DNA from: Sipunculus nudus
Lineage: Eukaryota; Annelida; Sipuncula; Golfingiida; Sipunculidae
Assembly: GCA_026874595.1 (NCBI GenBank)
Contig: CM049314.1
Coordinates: forward strand, 72,620,300-72,684,299
Length of the DNA: 64,000 nt
Direction of reading: 5' to 3'
This document shows positions 50,445 through 62,932 of this stretch, one piece after another (position 1 is the first letter of the stretch; every line of letters begins with the position of its first letter). A program made the translations under genes and the position numbers. The notes under the pieces are model-generated. The model was not told the DNA's origin. It ran no database searches and saw only the letters and a list, made by a program, of their open reading frames with translations.

Positions 50445-53400
50445 CAGATCTGTCTCGTGAGAGCAGCAGTAAAGCCGGCTCACTTTTTAGGCACTAACTG
50501 GAGTGATCAGATATCTGGGTGAAGTTTGTCATTATAGGTAGGATTAATCTGGGGTCACTAGGTTCGGTGAGGCATGTTTTTTTAAGTTTTTGTTGTTGGG
50601 GAATAGGTGTTAATGGGTGCCTGGCTTATTGTACTGTATTAGGACTATTATGAGGCGCTCAAGGATCTGTTGGTTTGCTTAAAGTTAACAATACCCCAGG
50701 TGTTGGTTCGGTCAGGGGATTAGTAGTCCAGTTGGTTGTTTCTGTAAACATTGGCTGGATTCTTGAGACTGCATATTTAACTTTTTTATCGTCGGCTTAA
50801 AAGTATTTAAGGTTACAAAGAAGGTGTTTAGTTCTATGTTTGCATTGCGCTATCAGCTCGTTTTTATTGTTTAGTGAACTCCGATCAGGTCGGCAAATTA
50901 TTTAGTATTCTCGCTGTTGCATAAATTGTTTTTGGGACGTGTTGGAATAAACTCTGCATTTAGCCATGATTTTCCATTTGACCGAATGGGGTAGGATTTT
51001 TTCCTTCAGAGTCAAAATGTCGCGCGGCGAAAATCGCGCATGTAGCGTTTTCTGCGACACGCTTTCAACGCCCCGCTAGGCAAACCCTTCATCAGGCGTT
51101 ATTTTTGCAGGGAAACATGGCTGCAGCAAGAGAGCTCCACCGCGACGTATCGCAGAAAAATCGCGTTCATGGAAACGTTCTGGTAGCGCGATTACCCGCG
51201 CGGCGTGTCGCGAGGCAAACGCGTCGCGCTCATGGAAAGGCAGCCTCATAGCATAATAAAATTGATATCTGCATTATATATATTTACCTGAAGCTTGATA
51301 AAAATAATCTGACAATTTTACATATATTTTACCTTTACTCTTTTCGATTCGTTAGTAAACACCTGATCCTGATATGGAGAAAATTTACGTTGACGGTTAA
51401 ATTAAAATAATGTCAGTAGGCAATTAAAGATAAGTCTTTGACTGCGTGTAGGATATTCTCTGACAATGATAGCCATACATGATTGTAAGGAAGAATCAAG
51501 TGTTCAAAGTTATAAAATTAGATAATTAATAAAATGATGACATGATTGTAAACACTTTTGTTAACACTTTAACAAGGCCTACAGGCTTATTGCGAACCTG
51601 TGCAAACTTTGGGAGTATGAATGGAGGTTTATTTTAAAATCCAATAGAATTTTTTAATTGACAAATTTTTTGCAAAAAAAATTGATACTAGCTCCTGCCC
51701 TTTTTGAGATGGCTATGACGCACGACTGGCGACGGAAGTCGGACGACGCCGACTAGGCTGCTGAAACTCAGCATGTTGTCAAATCTGTTTTCAAACACAG
51801 ACTGCCTCTTGCAATTGGCTACACTGCTTTTTAAAGCTGCATTTAACAAATCTATTCTTAAAAAAATGGCAGAACCCTACCATAGAATAATTCTTGTAAA
51901 GTTTAAACCAATCAGCTTAAACGTTTTATCATAATTAAGTGTATAAGCTAGAAGAGTCTTAAATTACATTTTCGCTTGTAAAAACAGATCAATGTAGGTG
52001 GCGCCACCAATACATCAATTTCAGATGTGAAAAACATTGGCATAAAATTTGGTGTTGATAGCTCTAGCCGTTTCTGAGATTGAAGTGTGCTTTTTTGGAC
52101 AGATGACAAAGTTCAACCTCGTGTAACTCGGCAAAAAAACTCTGAACTTGAACCATTCGAACAAACTTGAGACAGATTGCTCCAGGAATCATTTATGTGA
52201 AATATTGGACATTTTCGCTGGACAGTTTCGGAGAAGAAGATTTTTAAAGCCTTTTTAGCTTGTTCCCTATAAAATTTCAGAAAATGCAGTTAGAAAAAAA
52301 AATCCGATGGTGTTTTTCAGATGACTGATCATTTGCAAAAAAATTGGCGATGCTAGCTCCTACCGTTTTTGAGATAGCTATGGTAACGTTCAGACGACGC
52401 ACGACGTTGCACCATTGCATAAGTTCACAGGTTCGCTGAAACAAAGCACAACACAATGAATAAAGGAATAAAGCCTACGGATGTGTAATTCCTAATGCTT
52501 CAGACTTTAAATGTTAAGTCAAACGTTCATGTTAATCGGGAGAATGTCAATAGCCAGAGAGCATGTGCTGAACACGGTAAAGCTTTTGGCCAATGACTTA
52601 GCAGTCGTATTCACTTATGGCCTCTATGAACTCATCGCTTGCTATTTATATTACATACACAAGAAATTGAATAACATCGTCAGATATGAGTATTGTTGAA
52701 CGTAAACGATTTCCGCTTAAGTGATTTAAAGAATCTTGACATGTCTTTTGGACATAGAATGACAATAACACCTCAAGGCCTCTCCACAATATCACTGAGA
52801 TGTCCATGTTTGTGTGTACCTCATATCAATGGAATTATGTATTCCTTGCCGACTCGTCAATAAACAAGTTTCCTGTAAAAAGAAGTCTGTCATTAATATG
52901 ATATATAAATATGAAATCATTAAGTCCTTTTTTAATGGTATTGTTTTAATGTAATTGATGGAATATTTAAATCAACATTAAATATATTTGTGTTTAAATG
53001 GTTAGTCACCAACTAAGCTCTATTGTGCTAACAGATTATCTAACATTCTGTGTTTGTTACTAAACATAATTTTACTCATTCCATTAAACACTGTAAAAAC
53101 ACTATAGTCTCAGGAGTTTCCATGCCCTACCATAAAATATACTAAGTGAGAATGTGAATAAATATATACATCGAACTTTAGGTCCAAACATTTTCATTGG
53201 GATTATCACTTGCTCAAAAAGATTATCTTAACCCAGCTTCTGAACAACCATAGCATGTGGGATGTGTCCATCTGTTTTAGAACCAGTATACATAGACCCG
53301 GTTGTCCTGCGTCCCTGCACTTGTTAAAACATTGAAATAAATATAATGTCAAGAAATGAGTCGTATTTTTTTATCAGGTTTTATTTCCTATCTCAGATAA

Positions 53401-56400
53401 GTTGTACGGTTTAAGCTGCATATTTGTATATGTTGAGCGGGAATCGACGCGCCGGTCATAGTAATGTGTTGTTAGACAGAGGCTATATTTAATAGTGGGG
53501 TTACCGAGTGCGCTGCAGGTCTAGTTATGCCATTACTGTAGTGATCGCTTTTGGGTTTACCGTGTTTTGTTCCGAGCCTATTTTGTATTAAGCGTTTTCA
53601 TGAATACTGATGAGCGATAGTAGAATCATGCAGGCCAGAGTTTGTGTTGGTCTTATGAAAATAAATGAGCCGCCCGGGTAGAAGAATATGTAAAGAGTGC
53701 ATACGTATTGTGAGGACACAGCCTGTGGAGCCTGCGGAGTCAGCTGGGTGTCGCTAATCGGTGCTTAGAGAAGTGCCACTACCGAGAGACCCGAGAAGTA
53801 TCCAGAGCGGTGTCCAGAGGGGTGCTGTCAACCAATGACCAAATTGCCAGAGAGGACCTGCCAGCCAGTGAAAAGAGAGTTGCCAACGGATGGTGTTACC
53901 ATCGAGTAATCGGAGGAGGGTCCCGAGTATAACAGTATCCAAGTAGTTGTCCAGAAAACTAGGCCCTCCAGTGTCCTCAGTGATGCTGCAATCCAGTGTC
54001 CAAAGAGTTCCTGCAACCTAATGACCACAAAGGTGTTGCAACCCAGTGTCATAAAAGGTGCTGCGACCCAGTGTCATGAAAGGTGCTGCGACCCAGTGTC
54101 GAGATAGGTGTCCTCGGTGGTATAGCCATACAGTGTCCGAAGAGGTGTATAGAGAGATGCTGCCCCCCTGTGCCCAGAAAGGTGTCCAGAGGTGCTGTCA
54201 CCCAGTGTCCAGAGAGTTGCTACAACCAAGTGTCGACAGGGGTACTGCAACCCAGTGTCCAAAGAGAGGCTGCAACACACAGAGTTCAAAGAGGAGCTGC
54301 AACCCAGTGTCCAGTGAGTTGCCGCCAGCGTCTAGTTAGATACCGGCTGCCGATGTCTTGAGAGGTGCCGCCAGCCGGGGGTAAAGTATCGATCATTAGC
54401 TCAGGAGATCTAGAGACTGTAAAACCGGGTTCGTTGGTTTTACTAAGGTTTTATTTCGTGTATATACCAGCGTATCTAGTGAAGCATAACAGGCTGGGGA
54501 AACCTATCTGGTAGATGATTAGAATTACGTGCCATTTCTTTTTTCGTAATATATACTCCTGTTGTTAGCCACTTGTAGTTTGTTGTGTGCCTGAGTGTTG
54601 ATACGTTGAGTGCACCATCAAAAACCACACAATCTCTACTTTTCCACTTTAAACTAAAGGTAACGGCAACCTTTTACCAAGGGCACCAGAAAGGGGTATC
54701 TTTAATCGGTTACATATAGCTCTCCTGAATATTATCTCTTAACCATTTACGTACTAGTATGGTTGTTACCCTAGACTCATAAAGCACACAGCTCTCCAGA
54801 ATGATCCCTCTATACTATTACTATACTAGGTTCAGCTCTGCTCAGTTTGTTCTATGTACAGTTGCCCCATTGTGTATATAATGCAGACAGAACTGGACAC
54901 TATGTTTAGCTTTTTTTTACATACACAAATTTATGCATGTTGCTTTTGTTTCCTTTCCGGTTCAAATGCATTTATATAGTTAACAGTACAGTCCCACTTG
55001 TTTTTTTTTTTCTTGCTAGGCCACATATGGAACTGATAAATAGACCGATATTGTTAGTCTAGCGCGGAGGTGACCACCTTCTGATGAATCTCTAAAAAGC
55101 AGAGTTTCACACTTTTGAAACCAAAAGTTTAAAATGTTGGATCGTTTCTGTAATTGCGCAGTGGTTGCTACATGGACTGGTAGCTCTCGTAAACACATGT
55201 CCACGGAAAAAAAGTACCAAGAGCCAAACCAACTCAAGTGATAAAACAAATACAGGCACAATTTGTAATATTTCCTGAATTAACATAGTATATAAAGTAT
55301 ATTATAGCATACTCAGTAAAGTATATAACTGAGTATATAAAAGGATAACTGCTCCTAGTGTGATACTCCTTTACACCGCTGTGGTATTGACCTGTACACT
55401 TAGACCGTGTAATGATGAAAGGTGAAAACAAACTGCATAATTACCAATATTATGAATCAAAATACATCCATTCGCGTGTTTGGCAGTAAATGACTCTTTC
55501 TGACAACATTAACTTGTTAAATTAATACCTCAATATCTTAATAAAAAACAAAAATACCCCTCAACCTTCCAAGCCAGTCAGAATTTAAACATTTTATTGC
55601 TATTTCCTGAGACTCTTCACCAAGTTATGCTTTATCTTATACGTGTGTAAATGAAACTTTTTCCTTCACAAGACAAATGTTGACACACTGAAACCAGAAA
55701 TAGGTCGCAATGGGAAGCAAGGATCCTGAGAAAGAGCATGTTGTGTAGGTAGGTCATAAATGTGCCTCGTGCGACCTGTTACCACCAAGTACATTCCATT
55801 AAACATTAAATCACAAACATGTTTCAGGCTGATGTTGAATAATAATAACTAAATAACAATGAATTTGCATGATTAATGATTAACAATAACAATATGCTTG
55901 TGCCAAGGTGTATATAATAAGTTTTAATCATAATAGTTAAAATATAGCGGTACTTGCGGCAGATATAACTTATCATCGTTGGCTCTGCCACCAGGCAAGT
56001 CAGTAAATACACACACACACACATCCATATAATTATGATTTAAACAGAAAGGTCGATTATTAGGACATCATGAATGAACATGAATCCTATGGTGATAGGC
56101 TGTTTGGTGATACACAAGTTATATATGTGTATGTGTGTGTCACCCCAGATTCACGATATCGTTTACAATTAGTGGTTGTCAAGGTTATATTGTTATATTT
56201 ACAAAACCAAAAGCAATGTATACATTGGAATATGTATAACAATGAGTATAATAAAAAGAAGAAGAATCACTCAAAAACAATCACCTTCTTCATGCACACC
56301 AGTGTGACAATTTATGCATGAGATCTTAATTTCTATGTATAAGACACATCAAGAGCAAACGATACAGTATGGTTGTTGAATATCTAAATATCAAACATAC

Positions 56401-56823
56401 CAAGGGTACAAAGCAAAGAATTTAAACTTCTTTCACTCATCAAAATAAGATAAAATATATTCTTAATGGCGACTGGATCATGGAACATTATAAACAATAT
56501 AAAGTTTCGTGCCGGCCACAGAACAGAAACCTGACAACAGGGTCTTTGGAAAACATTGATTTAACTTTATATACACGTGCCTATTAGCTCATATTAACTT
56601 GCACATTTATTTCATGGCATATTTGAATGGTTTTGGAAAGACTTCTTGAGAGCAAAGTCGCCTTCTATGATTGAGGGAAACCTTTGGGAAATTGATGAAA
56701 TTTAATAATTTTCAGTCAATTATATGATCATTGTGTCAGATCAGATGTGAAAACTTAAAAAACAATTTGTCGAGAACCATTTGTTCCTAGTTCCAACTCA
56801 AATGATTTAATTCTTGTGTGGAT

Positions 56824-57114
56824 CCTCCTTTGAGATTTAGGCTACGTTTTTGTCATATTTCTCACATTTAAATGGTTTCTCTCCAGTATGAATTGACGTG
56901 TGCATGTTCAGATGGGTTACATGGGGAAAAAAATGCCACACTGACTACTTTTGAATGGTTCCTTTCCAGAATTGAATTCTCTTGTATATGGGCACATAGG
57001 ATCAAGGGGAAACATTTGTGTTTTGATATACGTGAAGGCTTTCACTCAAAAGTACGTTTAACCTTTTATTGTACATGGTCAGAAAATCGATCAAAACATT
57101 TGCCACACTAGATT
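56824..57114 (-). pseudogene. degenerate C2H2 zinc-finger cluster, copy B
   Basis: Duplicate of 43972-44262 with the same lesions (HTGEKPFKCE remnant, Cys-to-Ser change, stops), so the decay came before the duplication. Confidence 0.6.
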
Positions 57115-57421
57115 CTCCTACCCGTTATTTATGTGCACAAGGAGGAATGTATAGTTTCATCCTAAATACGACAGACATGTCTATTATATAACGAAGAATA
57201 GTTAATATATATTGTAATGTCAACAGATAACACAACAACACATAGGTGACAGAGGTGAACATCTTGTTGCACAGACCATAGAGATAAATAGGAGTAACAT
57301 GGCCAAAGGTTATCTGTAAATAAATAGGCGATAGATTTATTTCAAGCAGTTTATTTTAAACCCTACTTACCACACTAGTTAATTTCAAAACCTACTTACC
57401 ACACATTTTAATAATGTAAAC

Positions 57422-57452
57422 AAGGGACCCATGGGTCACGGCGCTCAGCTGA
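57422..57452 (-). repeat. solo end of the CCCATGGG-tailed element family, copy B
   Basis: Duplicate of 44570-44600. Confidence 0.5.
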
Positions 57453-59433
57453 TCGTGATTGGATTATAAATGTTTCTCCACTGTGATACTATATCGAGTC
57501 GATAAAGCTTATGAATATCATGTACATGTTGGGCTATTATAAAGGAATGTAATGTAATATGTGAGTAAATGATAAATGAAATTACCTGACTGATGGATTA
57601 ATAGAGTCAAATAAAGTAGTTTATTTTTTATTTATTTAGGAGGGGTTGAAAATTGTGATATATTTGAGCAAATATGAATGCAATGACAGCAGTAATAAGC
57701 AGTAGTAGAATGATGATAAGGCTATTTGTTGAAGGATCTAAAGTGTATGGTAGTCTGCAAGCGTTCAATTTGACAGATATGATGTTATGATTAACTATGC
57801 TGATGAAGTGATTTATGAATATGTGACTGTATGACACAATATCTCTTTAGTCTTGACAAGGTACATTATTGTGATGCCCACTATGTCTACATATTACACA
57901 ATATTGACATAATTTCTGGCATGTATATAGGTACCTATGGACGAATAGTTATACAAAATATTAAAGTATGAATATATCTGATTCATCTTGTTCTTGCTTA
58001 CTGAGGCTGACTTTGGAATGGGGTTCGGAGAAGGGAAAAATGAGGGCAGCACGAAGGTGGATGTAGAAATATTCTATTGTAATGTTTTTCATTTATATAA
58101 GAATATGAAAAGCTAAGAGGAAAGGGGCCCTCCTACTTGGTTATAGTAAAGTTCTAAATATGTGATTGCAAACTAATACTCTGACAAGACTGTCATAAAG
58201 AAAAACAGTAAAAGTTTTGAGATACTGTGTTGCATACGAAAATTTACAGATGGACAGGCAATTGGACAGAATGGACTAATACCTTTATTTCGCTTTCAAG
58301 AGAATAATGCATTTAAGTTTATATATAATCCTATTTTTTAAGCAGATCCACTTTTTCCATTAAGAAGTTTTTATCTGAATCATTTTTTTTTTATTTACAG
58401 GTTTATAAATTTTTAATTAAAAAACCTGAAAATATGTTTAAATATTAGAATTGTTGCAAAAGTTGCAATCATTATATATACAGAGTAAAAAACATTGGGT
58501 CATATTATGCATACACATATATTTTATTATTTTTAAATAATAAATGTTTAAACTGATTTTAAAAGAAAATAATGCCACAACATGGCATCTACAAGAATAT
58601 TCCTTGAATCACTATTAAAAAGTGTTGCACATTGGAGTTTTCAGGACATGCTTAATTTTATTCACCAAAATAAAATAAAAGTAAATTTGATAAAATAAAA
58701 CATCTTTTCAAATAAAGTATACACACTGTTGGTTGAATGAGGGACAAACAATATCATTGTGCTAATTACTATCCCAGTTTTAATTAATTACTGGAATTAA
58801 TAGTCAATTTCACACCTGGTGAAGTTTTTACTCTTCTGAAGTAAGGAATTACTTATCTCATGAACATCCACACTTTCACAGCAATACACCACTTTGTGGA
58901 CACAATTAAATGTACACTTTAATCATTGTAACCCTGGTGGTTCAATACAAAATTTAAAATGTAGCATGTCCAAGAATAAAATAAAATACAGAAAAATTAT
59001 AATATTCATCTAGTTTATGCACCAGCTGGGGGGGATGAGTGCAGGGCAGAGGGGAGCCTGCTAGTAGTGGCCAAGCTGGGCCAAGGTAAGCTGCCTGGGG
59101 TGGGTTACATAATACAAGTGAAGGCTGTACTGCTAGGTGGGCTAGATGTAAACAACACTTGACATGGTGTATGAAAACATGAATAAAAGCTATTCATTCC
59201 AATCAATTTCTTTTGAAAGTTCAGATTTTAAAAGATTAAATCCTTATGCATATATGCTGGGAAAATTAAATCAACAGTGCAAAGTTGGACAAAATTTAAG
59301 GTATTGATTTTTTATTTATGCTAATAACTTGAAAAATTTTGCAAAATTCAGATATAATTTTGGGTAAACAATTGAATCTTGTTTAAATAAAGTTATATTC
59401 CTGAAAAAAAGTCTCTAGGTTCAGCATTTCTCA

Positions 59434-60184
59434 TGTTAGGTGAGTAAATATTGTTGCATGGACGTCACCCGGACATCGGAGGATGGCGCCACGAAGTGGT
59501 GTGGCCGCCCCCATTTCCACGCTTATGGACCCACCCCGCTATCAGTGACTACTGACGCGCTTTGAGAAACATAAACACTATTCTTGGACCATTCAGTACT
59601 GGTTTTGCAGCTCTGACGGCGCTATCGTTTCTCTCAAGCAAAACCACAAACTTCTGCGGTTTCCACCCATTGTTGAAAGCTTATAAAACGAACTCGCCTG
59701 CAGTACGAGGCGGGACTATCGATTTTGCTACGCCACGTTGCTGTTTTCCCCGGGGACCGTGACCGTGGGCTCTTGGTCCCCAAGCCCACGGAATGCCATG
59801 AACCACGCGATGAACTTTATTATGTAGGAAGAGGAGAGACTTTATGTTTTCTGGTGCCACATGGATTAATACAGGACTTCAGTTTTGTGTGTGCCCGAAT
59901 TATGTGTTGATGATGGACTTCAGTTTCTCGTATACCGGATTCAGTTAAGTATTTCGTTGCAGTTCGTTATTTAGAGACTCAGTTTTCTTCAGAGACTTAG
60001 TTATAAATTACGTTATGTATTGACTATTATATTATTTGTGTACGAATGTAAATATTGTAAATATATGAATATAGCACTGTTTTTGCACCCATATTTTGGT
60101 TACGTATTCATTTGAAGAGAACGTGTCTGAGCATATGTGTTACGGTTCGGCCTGAGTTGTTTGGTGTGAAAAGGGACCGTAACA
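59434..60184 (+). repeat. gypsy 5' LTR, copy B
   Basis: Ends in CCGTAACA directly before the primer-binding site. The start is TGTTAGG (59434), which mirrors the end better, or TGTTGC (59452). TATAAAA at 59682-59688 is a candidate core promoter. The 3' LTR lies beyond the window, so the exact start cannot be fixed. Confidence 0.6.
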
Positions 60185-60187
60185 TAA

Positions 60188-60205
60188 TGGCGACCGCGAC
60201 GAGAC
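60188..60205 (+). promoter_or_regulatory. tRNA primer-binding site
   Basis: TGGCGACCGCGACGAGAC three bases after the LTR end. TGG pairs with the CCA end of a tRNA. Which tRNA is used cannot be decided without a tRNA set from this genome. Copy A equivalent: 47336-47353. Confidence 0.65.
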
Positions 60206-60342
60206 CCTGTATTTCGTAATAACGGCTACATTTGGATGTAAAATGTCACAGTGGTCTCTATAACTTCTAGTTATTGAATTAGTAATTAACTACAATTGAA
60301 CTCGTATATTTCTCAGACACGTTATCTTGATACTTTGCAAAT

Positions 60343-61509
60343 ATGGGTACGGAATTTAAACCAAATGAAATTATACCACAATTAAGAGAAAATAGCTTAT
60401 TGTATACGTTAAAGAAAAATGAACTTGAAATTATTGCTCTACATTTAAATATTGACATCATGGAGGTATACACTGTAGAGGGTTTAAGAAATGTACTTAA
60501 GAAATCATTATATGGTGATGTAGATAGTAAAGAGGAATCTGATTTGGAGGAAAAACCTATTAAGGAACCTCTTGGGGCAACAGCTATTGACCCGATAGAA
60601 CTAGAATTGAGAAAGTATGAACTTAAATTGAAATATGAAGCTGAAACAGAAATCCGTAGATGTGAAATCGAAAGAGAAACGCAAATAAAGTTGAAAGAGT
60701 TAGAGTTACAAAATCCTCAAAATCGTAAAGCACATGAGCCGTCTGAATTCCTATTCAGAAATTCGACAAAAGTACCTCCCTTCAATGAAAATGAAGTGGA
60801 GCGTTATTTCAGTTATTTTGAACGGGTGGCCACTTTAATGGCTTGGCCTAAAGGCCAGTGGACCCTGTTGTTACAAAGCGTTCTGGTTGGTCGCGCACAG
60901 GACGTTTACACTGCGCTCACAGACGAACAATGCAGGGATTACGACACTGTAAAAGAGGGCATTCTGAGAGCCTATGAATTAGTCCCCGAAGCGTATCGCT
61001 TAAATTTTAGGAATGCCACAAAAAGAGAAAATCAAACTCATGTTGAATATGCTAGAGACAAAGAAAGTGCATTTAATAGATGGTGTCAGTCTATGAAAAT
61101 TGGTCAGGATTTTGAAAAACTCAAACAACTAATTTTGATAGAAGAGTTCAAAAGGCATATCCGTAGTGACATTAAAATATTTTTGGATGAACACAAAGTA
61201 AGAAATGTAAACGAGGCTGGTGTCCTGGCAGATGAATTTGCCTTGACGCACCGCCCCAGTTATACCAGTCACAGGAGGAGGTATGGTGAGAAAAGAGCGG
61301 GTAGCAAAAGCCCAAAACTGGGTCGGAGAAAGGGTAGTCCCTACTATCGGGGTCACTCCGGCTCAGGTAAACCACTGTCCGATCATGGTAAACCCCAGTA
61401 TAAAAGTCAATCTGACTCTCCTGCTCAACATAAAGAGGGACAACCTAGGACTGGACCCAAATATTGTACATTCTGTGAGTTCAAGGGGCATACAGAATCT
61501 GAGTGTTAA
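60343..61509 (+). CDS. gypsy gag polyprotein (388 aa)
   Basis: Forms the particle that packages element RNA. Starts MGTEFKPNEIIPQ. It has a highly charged Glu/Lys helical region (residues about 85-125), then a capsid-like region (PPFNENEVERYFSYFERVA, LLLQSVLVGRAQDVY, RLNFRNATKRENQTHVEYAR), then a basic, Ser/Gly-rich tail. It ends in one zinc knuckle, CTFCEFKGHTESEC (CX2CX4HX4C). TAA follows the last Cys codon directly, and the next 19 codons stay in the same frame up to the protease region. So gag and pol are separated by a single stop that is either read through or a recent nonsense change. Confidence 0.85.
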   Translation: MGTEFKPNEIIPQLRENSLLYTLKKNELEIIALHLNIDIMEVYTVEGLRNVLKKSLYGDVDSKEESDLEEKPIKEPLGATAIDPIELELRKYELKLKYEAETEIRRCEIERETQIKLKELELQNPQNRKAHEPSEFLFRNSTKVPPFNENEVERYFSYFERVATLMAWPKGQWTLLLQSVLVGRAQDVYTALTDEQCRDYDTVKEGILRAYELVPEAYRLNFRNATKRENQTHVEYARDKESAFNRWCQSMKIGQDFEKLKQLILIEEFKRHIRSDIKIFLDEHKVRNVNEAGVLADEFALTHRPSYTSHRRRYGEKRAGSKSPKLGRRKGSPYYRGHSGSGKPLSDHGKPQYKSQSDSPAQHKEGQPRTGPKYCTFCEFKGHTESEC

Positions 61510-62487
61510 AGAAAAAGATACGGTCAAAGTAAGCCGAAACCTAATGCGTTAACTGTCACGCAGAGCATGAAACCGGTAACAATGCCCAGTAAACTAGAGA
61601 CTAAAGGTGAAACACTAAGCCCTGTCCACGAGAGCTTTCACCCCTTTGTGTCAGATGGCTTTGTTCAGTTAGAGGGTAACCATGCAAGAAAGGCCCGTGT
61701 TAAAATTTTAAGGGATACCGGGGCAACCCAAAGCCTCGTTTTGAAATCTGTTCTTCCCTTCTCTCAAGAGAGTTACGCGGGGTGTTCAGTTCTAGTCCAG
61801 GGCGTTAATTCGGAATTTTTAGAAGTTCCATTACACAGAGTGAAACTAGAATCTGATTTAGTCTCTGAAGTTGTAACTGTAGGAGTTTGTGCAAAGTTGC
61901 CAGTAGAGTGCGTTTCGCTCCTCCTAGGCAACGATTTAGCTGGTGACAGAGTGAAAATTTATCCCAGAATGACAAAATTGCCGAGCACTGATAGGGACAC
62001 AGACCTGCTCCAGCAGGAGTTTCCGGGCGTATTTCCAGGCTGTGTAGTGACTCGAGCGATGAGTAAAAAGGCAAGTCTGAAACCAGGGAGTTCTGTACTT
62101 GACCTCTCGCAAACCTTTATGGCGCATTCAAACGATGACGTCAGTGGCTTAAAGCCCGTTACGCGAGTAAATATTAAATCGCCCGCATGTGACCCAAGTG
62201 GCACACCCAGTCCAAAGGACTCGACTACAAATGTAGTACAGGGCAATCAGACCCTGAATAGAAATCTCCAAAGGAGTACAAACGGCGTGAAATCGCCTGA
62301 TCAAAATGGGCATGAACAGTTAAAGAAGGATAGGAGTGTAAAGAATGTAGAAGTTAGCATGAAAACTGATGATTTGATAGAAATGCAAAAGAAAGATCCT
62401 TATATTGCCTTCCTTAGAGAAAATGCCTTGACTAAAGAGGAAGCAGATAAGTTCCAACTTGTTTCACCTTACAGAATGATGTACTAG
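61510..62487 (+). pseudogene. gypsy protease and pol linker region
   Basis: Same frame as gag after its stop; the first ATG is at 61567. Retropepsin-like domain with the active-site DTG (61714-61722) in the context KILRDTGATQSLVL and a later LLLGND segment, which corresponds to the second conserved block of the fold. A linker of about 100 residues follows, low in motifs. The end (DDLIEMQKKDPYIAFLRE) leads into integrase. The frame ends at 62487 after a probable one-base loss near 62475; the continuing pol sequence is in another frame. Confidence 0.75.
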
Positions 62488-62832
62488 TCAGAAAATATAG
62501 ACCTCCCACCATACCAGCGGACGAAACGTGGAAAACTCTTTATCAAATTGTAGTTCCCCCCCCCCCCCGAGTATCGCCCAGAAATCTTAAAACTTGCACA
62601 TGATCATCCTATGGCAGGACATTTGGGTGTAAGGAAAACCAAACACAAAATTCTCCAACACTTCTATTGGCCCAAGTTAAAACGAGACGTGGCGAAATAC
62701 TGTAAAACTTGTCATGTGTGTCAAATGATTGGAAAACCAACCCACCAAATTAGTCCTGCGCCACTCTCGCCCATACCAACAACACATGATGCGTTTGAAT
62801 CAGTAATACTTGACTGTGTAGGACCGCTAAGA
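62488..62832 (+). pseudogene. gypsy integrase, zinc-binding N-terminal part
   Basis: Contains the HHCC domain: His in AHDHPMAGHLG and the Cys pair in YCKTCHVCQ, plus the start of the catalytic core with ILDCVGPL (first Asp). The frame is interrupted upstream by a run of 13 C (62556-62568) and downstream by the 100-bp duplication, so this piece is isolated. Confidence 0.8.
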
Positions 62833-62932
62833 AAAACCAACCCACCAAATTAGTCCTGCGCCACTCTCGCCCATACCAACAACACATGATGCGTTTGAAT
62901 CAGTAATACTTGACTGTGTAGGACCGCTAAGA
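62733..62932 (+). repeat. 100-bp tandem duplication inside integrase
   Basis: The segment beginning AAAACCAACCCACCAAATTA occurs twice in direct succession at a period of exactly 100 bp. The copies look identical apart from one base at the edge. Since 100 is not a multiple of three, it breaks the integrase frame. Confidence 0.95.

Larger units (their letters stand above)
48101..60956 (+). repeat. large tandem duplication, copy B
   Basis: Second copy of the unit at 35251-48100, continuing into the rest of gag at 60957. It contains duplicates of the features described for copy A at an offset of about +12850 to +12853: the exons, CpG-rich patch (about 51018-51243), minisatellite (about 53751-54382), zinc-finger remnant (about 56824-57114), and LTR and gag start. 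Confidence 0.97.

Noticed and set aside
61129-62246. Minus-strand frames of 63-95 codons opposite gag and protease
   Set aside because: They are shadows of the plus-strand gypsy coding sequence.
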